Below are positions 19,881 to 28,645 of a stretch of 64,000 nt of DNA, one piece after another; positions within the stretch are counted from its first letter, which is position 1, and the number at the start of each line of letters is the position of its first letter. The DNA comes from Futiania mangrovi. GTDB lineage: Bacteria; Pseudomonadota; Alphaproteobacteria; Futianiales; Futianiaceae. The DNA is taken from positions 434,001 through 498,000 of the forward strand of contig NZ_JAMZFT010000001.1 of the NCBI RefSeq assembly GCF_024158125.1. Reading direction: 5' to 3'. Position numbers and translations under genes: made by a program. A model generated the notes under the pieces. The model made no database searches. It saw only the letters and a list, made by a program, of their open reading frames with translations, and was not told where the DNA came from.

Positions 19881-21905
19881 ATGTTCTCAAAGATCCTGAT
19901 CGCCAACCGCGGCGAGATCGCCTGCCGCGTCATCAAGACCGCCCGCCGCATGGGTATCAAGACGGTGGCCGTCTTCTCCGACGCCGACCGGGATGCGCTG
20001 CACGTGCAGATGGCGGACGAGGCGGTGCACATCGGCCCGCCGGCGGCGGCGCAGTCCTATCTCCTGATCGACAAGATCGTGGAGGCCTGCAAGGCGACGG
20101 GGGCGGAGGCGGTGCACCCCGGCTACGGCTTCCTGTCGGAGCGGGCGGCCTTCGTCGAGGCGCTGGACGCCGCGGGCATCGTCTTCATCGGCCCGCCGGT
20201 CCGCGCGGTCGAGGCGATGGGCGACAAGATCGAATCGAAGAAGCTCGCGGCGGCTGCGGGCGTGAACACGGTTCCGGGCGTCCTCGGCGTCATCAAGGAC
20301 ACTGACGAGGCGGTGAAGATCGCCACCGACATCGGCTTCCCCGTGATGATGAAGGCGTCCGCGGGCGGCGGCGGCAAGGGCATGCGCGTCGCCTGGAACG
20401 AGAAGGACGTGCGCGAGGGCTTCGAGAGCGCGATGAACGAGGCGCGCTCCTCCTTCGGCGACGACCGCGTCTTCATCGAGAAGTTCGTGACCGAGCCGCG
20501 CCACATCGAGATCCAGGTGATCGGCGACAAGGCGGGCAACATCCTCTTCCTGGGGGAGCGGGAATGCTCCATCCAGCGGCGGAACCAGAAGGTGATCGAG
20601 GAGGCGCCGTCGCCCTTCCTCGACGCGGAGACGCGCAAGGCGATGGGGGAGCAGGCGGTCGCGCTCTCCGCCGCGGTCGGCTACCACTCCGCGGGCACGG
20701 TCGAGTTCATCGTCGACAAGGACCGCAACTTCTACTTCCTCGAGATGAACACCCGCCTTCAGGTCGAGCATCCGGTGACCGAGATGATCACCGGCCTCGA
20801 CCTCGTGGAACTGATGATCCGGGTCGCGGCGGGCGAGAAGCTGCCGTTCGGGCAGGAGGACGTCTGCCTCGACGGCTGGGCGATCGAGAGCCGCATCTAT
20901 GCCGAGGATCCCTACCGCAACTTCCTGCCGTCGACGGGTCGCCTCGTGCGCTACCGGCCGCCCGCGGAATCGTCGGAAGGCGGCCTGACCGTGCGCAACG
21001 ACACCGGCGTCTTCGAGGGCGGCGAGGTGTCGATGTTCTACGACCCGATGATCGCCAAGCTTGTGACGCACGGGCCGACGCGGCTCGCCGCCATCGACCA
21101 CATGGCGGACGCGCTCGACGAGTTCTTCATCGACGGCCTCGGCCACAATGTGCCCTTCCTCTCCGCCGTGATGGGGCAGGAGCGGTTCCGCAAGGGCACG
21201 CTCACCACGAACTACATCGCCGAGGAGTTTCCCGAGGGCTTCTCCGGCGTCGAGCTTGCGCCCGAGCGGGTGGAGGCGCTCGCCGCCATCGTCGCCTCGC
21301 TGCATGTGCGCGCGCTGGGGCGTGCCCGCCACGTCAGCGGCCAGCTCGAAGGCCATGTCCCGCCCGTGCCGCGCGACTGGGTCGTCATGCGCGGGCAGCC
21401 GGGACGGATCGAGGCCGAGTATCCGGTGCATGTCGAGCCGCTGGCGGAAGGCTTCGCGGTCACGCTGCACAAGCAGGGCGGCGAGCAGCGCTTCGAGGTC
21501 CGCTCCAACTGGCGGCCGGGTGACCCGGTGTTCCACGGCCAGGTCAACGGGGAGCGCATGGTGGCGCAGATCGCGCCCCTGAAGGACGGCTATCTTGTCG
21601 CGCATCGCGGCGCGTCCATCCGGCTGCAGGCACGCAGCGCGCGCGAGGCCGCGCTCGTCCGCCTCATGCCCTACAAGGAGCCGCCGGACACCTCGAAGAT
21701 GCTGCTCTGCCCGATGCCGGGCCTCGTCGTCTCCATCCTCGTCGAGGAGGGCGCAGAGGTGCAGGAGGGCGAGGCGCTCGCGGTGGTCGAGGCCATGAAG
21801 ATGGAGAACGTGCTGCGGGCCGAGCGCAAGGCGACCGTCGCCGCCATCAAGGCCGCGCCGGGCGATAGCCTCGCGGTCGACGCGGTCATCATGGAGTTCT
21901 CCTGA
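19881..21905 (+). CDS. pccA: Propionyl-CoA carboxylase alpha subunit (biotin carboxylase + BCCP)
   Basis: Carboxylates its own biotin with ATP and bicarbonate and hands it to PccB. The 674-residue product starts MFSKILIANRGEIACRVIKTARRMG. The biotin-carboxylase domain (about 1-450) has the ATP-binding KASAGGGGKGMR loop, ERECSIQRRNQKVIEEAPSP and EMNTRLQVEHPVTE. A linking BT domain and the C-terminal biotinyl domain with EAMKMEN (the modified lysine in AMKM) follow. Length fits PccA. The partner pccB lies about 6.4 kb upstream rather than adjacent. Confidence 0.9.
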   Translation: MFSKILIANRGEIACRVIKTARRMGIKTVAVFSDADRDALHVQMADEAVHIGPPAAAQSYLLIDKIVEACKATGAEAVHPGYGFLSERAAFVEALDAAGIVFIGPPVRAVEAMGDKIESKKLAAAAGVNTVPGVLGVIKDTDEAVKIATDIGFPVMMKASAGGGGKGMRVAWNEKDVREGFESAMNEARSSFGDDRVFIEKFVTEPRHIEIQVIGDKAGNILFLGERECSIQRRNQKVIEEAPSPFLDAETRKAMGEQAVALSAAVGYHSAGTVEFIVDKDRNFYFLEMNTRLQVEHPVTEMITGLDLVELMIRVAAGEKLPFGQEDVCLDGWAIESRIYAEDPYRNFLPSTGRLVRYRPPAESSEGGLTVRNDTGVFEGGEVSMFYDPMIAKLVTHGPTRLAAIDHMADALDEFFIDGLGHNVPFLSAVMGQERFRKGTLTTNYIAEEFPEGFSGVELAPERVEALAAIVASLHVRALGRARHVSGQLEGHVPPVPRDWVVMRGQPGRIEAEYPVHVEPLAEGFAVTLHKQGGEQRFEVRSNWRPGDPVFHGQVNGERMVAQIAPLKDGYLVAHRGASIRLQARSAREAALVRLMPYKEPPDTSKMLLCPMPGLVVSILVEEGAEVQEGEALAVVEAMKMENVLRAERKATVAAIKAAPGDSLAVDAVIMEFS

Positions 21906-21928
21906 TCCGCAACGGTGCGGGAGGGGCG

Positions 21929-22351
21929 ATGGGTCTCTATTTCGCCTATGGGTCCAACCTGCTTCGCCGCCAGATGGCGGAGCGTTGCCCGGCGGCGCGC
22001 GGCCTGACGGTCGCGCGGCTTGAGGGCTGGCGCTTCCTCATCAACGAGCGCGGGGTGGCGACCATCGCGCCCGCCGATGGGCAGACGGTGATCGGCGCGC
22101 TGTGGGAATTGACCGGGGCGTGCGAGGCCGCGCTCGACCGGTTCGAAGGCGTCGCCGACGGCAAGTACGAGAAGCGCATCGTCCCCGTGATCGCGGACAG
22201 CGGCACGCGGCACGATGCGCTGACCTACGTCGATTTGCGCCGGACGCACGGCAAGCCCTATCCGGGCTATCTCGACACCCGCGTGCTGCCGGGCGCGCGG
22301 GAGTGGGGCCTGCCCGCGCCCTATCTCGCCATGCTGGAGGCGTGGCTATGA
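21929..22351 (+). CDS. Gamma-glutamylcyclotransferase-like protein
   Basis: A 140-residue member of the gamma-glutamylcyclotransferase (AIG2/GGCT) fold. The N-terminal signature LYFAYGSNLLRRQMAERCP is the substrate-binding loop, followed by LEGWRFLINERGVATIAP and LWELTGACEAALDRFEGV, where the conserved glutamate of the active site is expected. Family members release 5-oxoproline from gamma-glutamyl peptides, but many bacterial homologues are untested. The last four bases overlap the acylphosphatase start (ATGA), and the gene begins 23 bases after pccA. Confidence 0.85.
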   Translation: MGLYFAYGSNLLRRQMAERCPAARGLTVARLEGWRFLINERGVATIAPADGQTVIGALWELTGACEAALDRFEGVADGKYEKRIVPVIADSGTRHDALTYVDLRRTHGKPYPGYLDTRVLPGAREWGLPAPYLAMLEAWL

Positions 22352-22638
22352 GCGGCGCTCATCCCGCCATCCGCATCCATGTGCGCGGCCGCGTGCAGGG
22401 CGTGGGCTTCCGCGCCTTCGTGGAGCGGCGGGCGCAGATGCTGGGCCTCTCGGGCTGGGTGCGCAACCGCGCCGACGGCAGCGTTGAGGCGGTGGCGGCG
22501 GGCCCGCAGGAGAGCCTCGACGACCTCGTGGCGGCCTGCCGCGAGGGGCCGCGCGCCGCCCGCGTCAGCGCCGTCGAGGTGCTGGCCGAGGCAGACGCGC
22601 CGCAGACCCGCGATTTCGCAGTGCGCCCGACGCTTTGA
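22348..22638 (+). CDS. acyP: Acylphosphatase
   Basis: Hydrolyses acyl phosphates such as carbamoyl phosphate. The 96-residue product has the family signature VRGRVQGVGFRAFVERRA at about residues 12-29 with the phosphate-binding arginine, and LSGWVRNRADGSVEAVAAG with the catalytic asparagine. Length is normal. It overlaps the preceding gene by ATGA. Its stop codon lies at the end of the first copy of a 13-bp tandem triplication. Confidence 0.92.
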   Translation: MSGAHPAIRIHVRGRVQGVGFRAFVERRAQMLGLSGWVRNRADGSVEAVAAGPQESLDDLVAACREGPRAARVSAVEVLAEADAPQTRDFAVRPTL

Positions 22639-22664
22639 CCCGACGCTTTGACCCGACGCTCTGA
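22626..22664. repeat. 13-bp tandem repeat, three copies, spanning the acyP stop
   Basis: CCCGACGCTTTGA occurs at 22626-22638 and 22639-22651, with a third copy at 22652-22664 that differs at one base (CTC for CTT). Each copy ends in TGA, and the first TGA is the acyP stop. Confidence 0.9.
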
Positions 22665-22687
22665 CGGGGCGCCTGAGGCCCCGGCGC

Positions 22688-23392
22688 TCAGCTGCCGAAC
22701 ACCTCCTCGAATGCAGACCGCAAAGCCATGTCGACCTCCGGCATGGTCACGGGCAGGCCAAGGTCGGCAAGGCTCGTCACCCCATAGCGCGAATCGGCGA
22801 TGCCGCACGGCACGATGCCGGAGAAGTGCTCAAGCTCCGGCTCCACATTCAGCGAGATACCGTGAAAGCTCACCCAGCGGCGCAGGCGGATGCCGATGGC
22901 GGCGATCTTGTCCTCGTGCCCCGGCCCCTTGTCCGGGCGCTTGACCCAGACGCCGACGCGTCCCTCGCGCACTTCGCCCGCCACGTTGAAGCGGTCGAGC
23001 GTGGCGATCACCCAGCGTTCCAGCAGCGTGACGAAGGCGCGCACGTCCTGCCCGCGCGTACGCAGGTCGAGCATCACATAGGCGATGCGCTGGCCCGGCC
23101 CGTGATAGGTCAATTGCCCGCCGCGCCCGCTCTCGAACACCGGGAACCGGTCCGCCGCCAGCAGGTCGGCGGGCTTGGTACTTGTGCCGGCAGTGTAGAG
23201 GGGCGGGTGCTCCAGCAGCCACACCTGCTCGCCCGCCGTGCCCGCGGCGATGGCGGCGACGCGCGCCTCCATGTCGGCGACCGCCTGCACATAGGGGACG
23301 GGCGCGTCGCTGATGCGCCATTCGGGCGGGCGTGCGTGTTCACGGTCCGTAAACCCTGACGCGCCAGTGTGATTGGGTGACTGCGTGCTCAT
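22688..23392 (-). CDS. lipB: Octanoyl-[ACP]:protein N-octanoyltransferase
   Basis: Transfers octanoyl groups from acyl carrier protein to lipoyl domains, the first step of de novo lipoate attachment. The ATG at 23392 gives 234 residues. Signatures are [36 protein letters not shown], the lysine in [19 protein letters not shown], and the catalytic cysteine in GIVPCGI. The first 25 residues are variable, as in homologues. Its start codon is only 13 bp from the divergent FliN-like gene. An in-frame start at 23488 would overlap that gene and is rejected. Confidence 0.93.
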   Translation of the reverse strand: MSTQSPNHTGASGFTDREHARPPEWRISDAPVPYVQAVADMEARVAAIAAGTAGEQVWLLEHPPLYTAGTSTKPADLLAADRFPVFESGRGGQLTYHGPGQRIAYVMLDLRTRGQDVRAFVTLLERWVIATLDRFNVAGEVREGRVGVWVKRPDKGPGHEDKIAAIGIRLRRWVSFHGISLNVEPELEHFSGIVPCGIADSRYGVTSLADLGLPVTMPEVDMALRSAFEEVFGS

Positions 23393-23405
23393 GGGATGAG
23401 ATGAG

Positions 23406-23675
23406 ATGCTTCCAGTCGACGCCGTGTCAATCGAGGTGGTGGCGGTCCTCGGCCGTACGACCATGCCGATCGGCCGCCTGCTGCGCATGGGCCGCGGCGC
23501 GCTGATCGAGCTGGATGCCCATGTGAGCGCGCCTGTCCGGCTCTATGCGAACGATGTGCTCATCGCACATGGGGAGCTTGTGATCCAGGGCGACCGTCTT
23601 GCGATCCAGGTGACCGGGGTGCCCCGCAAGGGCGGTGCGGCGGGCGAAACGCCGGACGCCCGCGACGCCGCCTGA
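23406..23675 (+). CDS. Orphan FliN-like (SpoA domain) flagellar motor switch family protein
   Basis: An 89-residue protein consisting of little more than one FliM/FliN C-terminal (SpoA) domain. Residues 8-69 show the family pattern: hydrophobic strand [27 protein letters not shown], then a [30 protein letters not shown] strand series. Normal FliN is about 110-140 residues with an N-terminal extension absent here. No flagellar genes are nearby. The assignment to the SpoA fold is firm; a role in a flagellar C-ring is not established. Confidence 0.75.
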   Translation: MLPVDAVSIEVVAVLGRTTMPIGRLLRMGRGALIELDAHVSAPVRLYANDVLIAHGELVIQGDRLAIQVTGVPRKGGAAGETPDARDAA

Positions 23676-23755
23676 GCGCGCGTGCGCGCCCGCAGATTTT
23701 CCCGCGCAAGAGGGCTTCACAAGGGGCGGGGCATTTGCTACACCCCCGCCACCTC

Positions 23756-23842
23756 GCGGCCGTGGCGGAACTGGTAGACGCGCAAGCTTGAGGTGCTTGT
23801 GGGGTAACACCCGTGGAAGTTCGAGTCTTCTCGGCCGCACCA
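23756..23842 (+). tRNA. tRNA-Leu (anticodon GAG)
   Basis: An 87-base class II tRNA with encoded CCA. The acceptor GCGGCCG (23756-23762) pairs with CGGCCGC (23832-23838), followed by A-CCA. The anticodon stem CAAGC/GCTTG encloses the loop TTGAGGT, giving GAG. A long variable arm and the T-loop TTCGAGT complete the fold. A terminator hairpin follows 8 bases downstream. Confidence 0.95.
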
Positions 23843-23849
23843 GAATTCA

Positions 23850-23882
23850 GGCCGGCGCTCTTCGGATCGCCGGCCTTTTTCG
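23850..23882 (+). terminator. Intrinsic terminator of tRNA-Leu
   Basis: GGCCGGCG (23850-23857) pairs with CGCCGGCC (23868-23875) around a ten-base loop, followed directly by TTTTT. Confidence 0.88.
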
Positions 23883-23985
23883 TTTCCCGCGCCAAGCGGC
23901 GCTTCCCGGTGTAGTCTGCCGGCGGGGCGCGACGGCGCCGGGCTGAACCAAGGGCACGCGATCGGACGATACCTTCGGAGGGGAC

Positions 23986-25371
23986 ATGGCGGACGGCAAC
24001 CGGCCGGCGTTCGAGCAGGAGGACGAAGGCGGCGCGACGCTCGGTCCGCGCTTCGTCGCGTCGGTCGTCGCGGCCCTGGATGCCGCCGACGGGACGCAGA
24101 TCCGCGACCTGTGCGCCGAACTGCACCCTGCCGACCTCGCGGATCTCATCGGCCTTCTGAACCGGGACGAGCGGCGCGATCTGGTCGCGCTGCTGGGATC
24201 GCTGCTGACCGCCGACGTGCTCTCGGAACTGGACGAGGGCATCCGCGACGACGTCCTGGATCAGCTCGACCCGAAGGCGGTCGCGGCGGCGATCTCCGAA
24301 CTCGACACCGACGACGCGGTCTACCTTCTCGAAGACCTCGACCCCGAGGTGCAGCAGGAGATCCTGAAGGAGGTCGCGCCCGAGGACCGCACCGCGGTCG
24401 AGCAGGGCCTGCAATATCCCGAAGGCTCTGCCGGGCGCCTCATGCAGCGGGAACTGATCGCGGTCCCGTCCTACTGGACGGTCGGCCAGGTCATCGACTA
24501 CATGCGCGAGACGCCGGACCTGCCGGACGACTTCTACGAGCTGATCGTGGTCGACCCGGCCTACAAGCCCGTGGGCACGGTCGCGCTGTCGGACCTCCTG
24601 CGCTCCCGCCGCGCCGTCATCATCGAGGACATCGCCGACACTGACGTCGAGACCATCGCGGTCGAAACCGACCAGGAGGACGTCGCTTACCGGTTCGAGC
24701 AGTACGGCCTCGTGTCCGCCCCGGTCGTAGACGAGAGCGGCCGCCTGGTCGGCGTCATCATGGTCGACGACGTGGTCGACATCATCGCCGAGGAGGCGGA
24801 CGAGGACATTAAGCGCCTCGGCGGCGTCGGCGACGAGGATCTCTCCGACACCGTGGTCGCAACCACGCGCTACCGCTTTCCCTGGCTGGTGGTGAACCTC
24901 GCGACCGCGCTGCTCGCCTCCTGGGTCATCTCCTGGTTCGAGGGGTCGATCGCGCAGATCGTGGCGCTCGCGGTCCTCATGCCCATCGTCGCCTCCATGG
25001 GCGGAAACGCGGGAACCCAGTCGCTGACAGTCGCCGTGCGCGCCATCGCGACCAAGGAGCTGACCTCGCTCAACTCCGCCCGCGTCATCTGGCGCGAGAC
25101 GGCGGTGGGGCTGCTGAACGGCGTGCTGTTCGCGGTCCTCATGGGCGCGGTCGCGGGCTTCTGGTTCGACAGCGTGCCCCTCGGCCTCGTCATGGCGGCG
25201 GCCATGGTCATCAACATGCTGGCGGCGGGCCTTGCGGGGGTGCTGATCCCGGTCGCACTCGACAGGCTGAAGATCGACCCGGCGGTGGCGTCCAGCGTGT
25301 TCGTGACGACGGTGACGGATGTCGTGGGCTTCTTCGCCTTTCTGGGGCTTGCGGCGCTGGTGCTGCTCTAG
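23986..25371 (+). CDS. mgtE: Magnesium transporter MgtE
   Basis: A magnesium channel/transporter of the inner membrane. The 461-residue product has the acidic N-domain (about 30-145, [20 protein letters not shown]), paired CBS domains (about 150-275, with [14 protein letters not shown] and [27 protein letters not shown]), a connecting helix and a C-terminal five-helix membrane domain with the selectivity motif [17 protein letters not shown]. Length is normal. A GGAGGGG element precedes the ATG. The cytoplasmic domains sense internal magnesium in characterised homologues. No M-box-like leader is visible upstream. Confidence 0.94.
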   Translation: MADGNRPAFEQEDEGGATLGPRFVASVVAALDAADGTQIRDLCAELHPADLADLIGLLNRDERRDLVALLGSLLTADVLSELDEGIRDDVLDQLDPKAVAAAISELDTDDAVYLLEDLDPEVQQEILKEVAPEDRTAVEQGLQYPEGSAGRLMQRELIAVPSYWTVGQVIDYMRETPDLPDDFYELIVVDPAYKPVGTVALSDLLRSRRAVIIEDIADTDVETIAVETDQEDVAYRFEQYGLVSAPVVDESGRLVGVIMVDDVVDIIAEEADEDIKRLGGVGDEDLSDTVVATTRYRFPWLVVNLATALLASWVISWFEGSIAQIVALAVLMPIVASMGGNAGTQSLTVAVRAIATKELTSLNSARVIWRETAVGLLNGVLFAVLMGAVAGFWFDSVPLGLVMAAAMVINMLAAGLAGVLIPVALDRLKIDPAVASSVFVTTVTDVVGFFAFLGLAALVLL

Positions 25372-25384
25372 GCGGCCTTGACCG

Positions 25385-25406
25385 GAGTGTCGAAAGTCTG
25401 ACACTC
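25385..25406. promoter_or_regulatory. 7-bp inverted repeat upstream of ivd
   Basis: GAGTGTC (25385-25391) and GACACTC (25400-25406) form a perfect inverted repeat with an 8-base spacer, 73 bases before the ivd start. A TTGACC at 25378-25383 lies just upstream. It could be an operator, but the regulator is unknown. Confidence 0.35.
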
Positions 25407-25478
25407 GGCGCCCGAACGATCTTCGGCCGGGGCGTGAGGTGTCCGCCGCCGGCCCCTTGCGAGCCGAAAGGGGTAGCG

Positions 25479-26651
25479 ATGATTCCGAACGATTTCCCGT
25501 CGATGAACTTCAACCTCGGCGAGACGGCCGAGATGATCCGCGACACGGTGCGCTCCTTCACCGCCGACCATGTGGCTCCGCTCGCTGCCGAGATCGACCG
25601 CACGGACGAGTTTCCGCGCCAGCTCTGGCCGAAGCTGGGGGAGATGGGGCTCCTCGGCATCACGGTGGAGGAGGAGTGGGGCGGGTCCGGCCTCGGCTAT
25701 CTGGAGCATTGCATCGCCATGGAGGAGATCAGCCGCGGTTCGGCCTCGGTCGGCCTGTCCTACGGCGCGCATTCGAACCTGTGCGTCAACCAGCTGCGCC
25801 GCTGGGGCACGGACGAGCAGAAGCGCCGCTATCTGCCCAAGCTCGTCTCGGGCGAGCATGTGGGCGGCCTCGCCATGTCGGAGCCGGGGGCAGGCTCCGA
25901 CGTCGTCTCCATGCGCCTGAAGGCGGAGAAGAAGGGCGACCGCTACATCCTCAACGGCTCGAAGTTCTGGATCACCAACGGTCCCGGCGGCGACCTGCTG
26001 ATCGTCTATGCCAAGACCGATCCGCAGGCAGGTCCGCGCGGCATCACCGCGTTCCTGATCGAGAAGGGGTTCAAGGGCTTCTCGGTCGCGCAGAAGCTCG
26101 ACAAGCTCGGCATGCGCGGGTCGAACACGGGCGAGCTGGTGTTCGAGGATTGCGAGGTGCCCGAGGAGAACGTGATGGGCGCCGTCGGCAAGGGCGTGAA
26201 CGTCCTCATGTCCGGCCTCGACTATGAGCGCGCGGTGCTGGCTGCCGGCCCCCTCGGCATCATGCAGGCGTGCATGGACGTGGTCATGCCTTACGTGCAC
26301 GAGCGCAAGCAATTCGGCCAGGCGATCGGCGAGTTCCAGCTGATGCAGGGCAAGATCGCCGACATGTACGTCACCATGAACGCCGCGCGCGCCTATGTGT
26401 ACGCCGTGGCGAAGGCGTGCGACGCGGGCCAGACGACGCGCAAGGACGCCGCGGGCGCTATCCTCTTCGCCGCGGAGAAGGCGACGTGGATGGCGTTGGA
26501 GGCGATCCAGGCGCTGGGCGGCAACGGCTACATAAACGAGTATCCGACGGGCCGCCTGCTGCGCGACGCGAAGCTCTACGAGATCGGCGCGGGCACGAGC
26601 GAGATCCGCCGCTGGCTGATCGGCCGGGAACTGTTCCAGGAGACGGCGTGA
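25479..26651 (+). CDS. ivd: Isovaleryl-CoA dehydrogenase
   Basis: FAD-dependent oxidation of isovaleryl-CoA to 3-methylcrotonyl-CoA, the step before MCC in leucine breakdown. The 390-residue acyl-CoA dehydrogenase has [11 protein letters not shown] for FAD/substrate contact, [19 protein letters not shown], the catalytic glutamate in [18 protein letters not shown] (the position used by isovaleryl-CoA dehydrogenase), and the C-terminal [31 protein letters not shown]. The ATG at 25479 gives [15 protein letters not shown]. Placement ahead of mccB and mccA supports the substrate assignment. Confidence 0.92.
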   Translation: MIPNDFPSMNFNLGETAEMIRDTVRSFTADHVAPLAAEIDRTDEFPRQLWPKLGEMGLLGITVEEEWGGSGLGYLEHCIAMEEISRGSASVGLSYGAHSNLCVNQLRRWGTDEQKRRYLPKLVSGEHVGGLAMSEPGAGSDVVSMRLKAEKKGDRYILNGSKFWITNGPGGDLLIVYAKTDPQAGPRGITAFLIEKGFKGFSVAQKLDKLGMRGSNTGELVFEDCEVPEENVMGAVGKGVNVLMSGLDYERAVLAAGPLGIMQACMDVVMPYVHERKQFGQAIGEFQLMQGKIADMYVTMNAARAYVYAVAKACDAGQTTRKDAAGAILFAAEKATWMALEAIQALGGNGYINEYPTGRLLRDAKLYEIGAGTSEIRRWLIGRELFQETA

Positions 26652-26655
26652 GGCG

Positions 26656-26925
26656 TCATGCCTCCGGCGGCAGGGCGAGCCGGTAGACGCCCTTGAAGGC
26701 GTCGGGGTCTGCGGGCTTGCCCTTGCGCAGGATGACGATGCGCCCGTCCTTCGCCAGCGCGACGGCGGCGGCGCGCACGGCGGGCATCAGCCGGCTCCAC
26801 GCCTTCTCGTCGGAACCTGCCAGCGCGCGGGCCGCCTCCGACGGGCAGATCGACTTGCCGGCCCCGCGTTCGCCCGCGAGGCGCAGGATCGCGGCCTCGA
26901 TGTCCTCTCCCGGCGTGTCTGCCAT
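26656..26925 (-). CDS. DUF3253 domain protein
   Basis: An 89-residue protein matching DUF3253: helix IEAAILRLAGERG, then SICPSEAARALAG, WSRLMPAVRAAAVALAKDGRIVILRKGKPADPD and a final GVYRLALPP. The pattern suggests a small winged-helix-like fold; function unknown. It lies antisense between ivd and mccB, ending 4 bases after the ivd stop and diverging from mccB with an 87-base gap. Confidence 0.85.
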   Translation of the reverse strand: MADTPGEDIEAAILRLAGERGAGKSICPSEAARALAGSDEKAWSRLMPAVRAAAVALAKDGRIVILRKGKPADPDAFKGVYRLALPPEA

Positions 26926-27012
26926 GTGCCCGTTCCCGCGCGATTGCCAAGGGTCCCGTTCCGGCCTATCCAGAAGGAGCTAGACATACCCCGGTGGCAA
27001 GAGGTGTGAGGG

Positions 27013-28635
27013 ATGGCCGTTCTGCGCACGACATTCAACCCCCGCGATCCCGCGACGCGCGAAAATGCGGACGCGATGGCAGCGATCGTCGCGGACCTGC
27101 GGGAGAAGGTGGCAGCGGCAGCCCTGGGCGGGCCGGAAAAGGCGCGCACCCGGCACGTCCAGCGCGGCAAGCTTCTGCCGCGGGAGCGGGTGGAGCGCCT
27201 GCTCGACCCCGGCACCCCGTTCCTTGAGTTGTCGCAGCTTGCCGCCCACGACATGTACGGCGGCGACATCGCGGGCGCGGGCGTCATCACCGGCGTGGGC
27301 CGCGTCGCGGGCACGGAATGCATGATCGTGTGCAACGACGCGACCATCAAGGGCGGCACCTACTACCCCATGACGGTCAAGAAGCATGTCCGCGCGCAGG
27401 ACATCGCGCGCGAGAACAATCTGCCGTGCGTCTACCTGGTCGATTCCGGCGGCGCGAACCTGCCGAACCAGACCGAGGTGTTCCCCGACCGCGACCATTT
27501 CGGCCGCATCTTCTACAATCAGGCGAACCTTTCGGCACTGGGCATCCCGCAGATCGCGGTGGTGATGGGAAGCTGCACGGCGGGCGGCGCCTACGTCCCC
27601 GCCATGTCGGACGAATCCATCATCGTGAAGGGCCGCGGCGAGGAGAGCCAGGGTACGATCTTCCTCGGCGGGCCGCCGCTGGTGCGCGCCGCGACGGGGG
27701 AGGTGGTGAGCGCGACCGACCTCGGCGGTGCCGACGTTCATACGCGCGAGTCGGGCGTGACCGATCATCTCGCGGTTGACGATTTCCACGCGCTGGCCCG
27801 CGCCCGCGCCATCGTGGCGGGGCTGAACCGGACCAAGGCGCACGGGCTCGCGCTGCGCGATCCCGTGCCGCCTGTCTACGACCCGGCGGAGCTTGAGGCC
27901 GTGGTGCCCGTGGATCTCAAGCGCCAGTACGACGCGCGCGAGATCATCGCCCGCATCGTCGACGGGTCGGAGTTCGACGAGTTCAAGAAGCTCTACGGCA
28001 CCACGCTCGTCTGCGGCTTCGCGCACATCTGGGGCATGCCGGTCGGCATTATCGCGAACAATGGCATCCTCTATTCGGAATCGGCGCTGAAGGGCGCGCA
28101 CTTCGTCGAGCTGTGCTGCCAGCGCAAGATCCCGCTGCTGTTCCTGCAGAACATCACGGGCTTCATGGTGGGCCGGAAGTACGAATCGGGCGGCATCGCG
28201 CGCGACGGCGCCAAGATGGTGATGGCGGTCGCCTGCGCCCAGGTGCCCAAGATCACCGTGGTCGTCGGCGGCTCTTACGGGGCGGGCAATTACGCCATGA
28301 ACGGAAGGGCTTACGCGCCGCGCTTCATGTTCACCTGGCCGAATGCGCGCATCTCCGTCATGGGCGCGGAGCAGGCGGCGAGCGTGCTCGCTACCGTCCG
28401 GCGCGACGGGATCGAGCGCGAGGGCGGACAGTGGAGCGCGGACGAGGAGGAGGCCTTCAAGGCCCCGATCCGCGCGCGGTTCGAGGACGAGGGGCATCCC
28501 TATTTCGGTTCGGCCCGGCTCTGGGACGACGGCGTGATCGCGCCCTCCGACACGCGCCGGGTGGTGGGCCTCGCGCTGTCGGCCACGCTCAACGCGCCGA
28601 TCCCCGATCCGCGCTTCGGCGTCTTCCGGATGTGA
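27013..28635 (+). CDS. mccB: Methylcrotonoyl-CoA carboxylase beta subunit
   Basis: Carboxyltransferase half of MCC, converting 3-methylcrotonyl-CoA to 3-methylglutaconyl-CoA in leucine catabolism (liuB in Pseudomonas). The 540-residue product starts [22 protein letters not shown], contains [31 protein letters not shown] and [18 protein letters not shown] in the first half and [28 protein letters not shown] and [16 protein letters not shown] in the second. It ends with [10 protein letters not shown], typical of MCC-beta. mccA follows after 10 bases. Confidence 0.94.
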   Translation: MAVLRTTFNPRDPATRENADAMAAIVADLREKVAAAALGGPEKARTRHVQRGKLLPRERVERLLDPGTPFLELSQLAAHDMYGGDIAGAGVITGVGRVAGTECMIVCNDATIKGGTYYPMTVKKHVRAQDIARENNLPCVYLVDSGGANLPNQTEVFPDRDHFGRIFYNQANLSALGIPQIAVVMGSCTAGGAYVPAMSDESIIVKGRGEESQGTIFLGGPPLVRAATGEVVSATDLGGADVHTRESGVTDHLAVDDFHALARARAIVAGLNRTKAHGLALRDPVPPVYDPAELEAVVPVDLKRQYDAREIIARIVDGSEFDEFKKLYGTTLVCGFAHIWGMPVGIIANNGILYSESALKGAHFVELCCQRKIPLLFLQNITGFMVGRKYESGGIARDGAKMVMAVACAQVPKITVVVGGSYGAGNYAMNGRAYAPRFMFTWPNARISVMGAEQAASVLATVRRDGIEREGGQWSADEEEAFKAPIRARFEDEGHPYFGSARLWDDGVIAPSDTRRVVGLALSATLNAPIPDPRFGVFRM

Positions 28636-28645
28636 TGGGGCTGAC

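Noticed and set aside
23701-23755. Promoter of tRNA-Leu
   Set aside because: TTCACA and TGCTAC-like boxes are present but only 14 bases apart, too poor to call.
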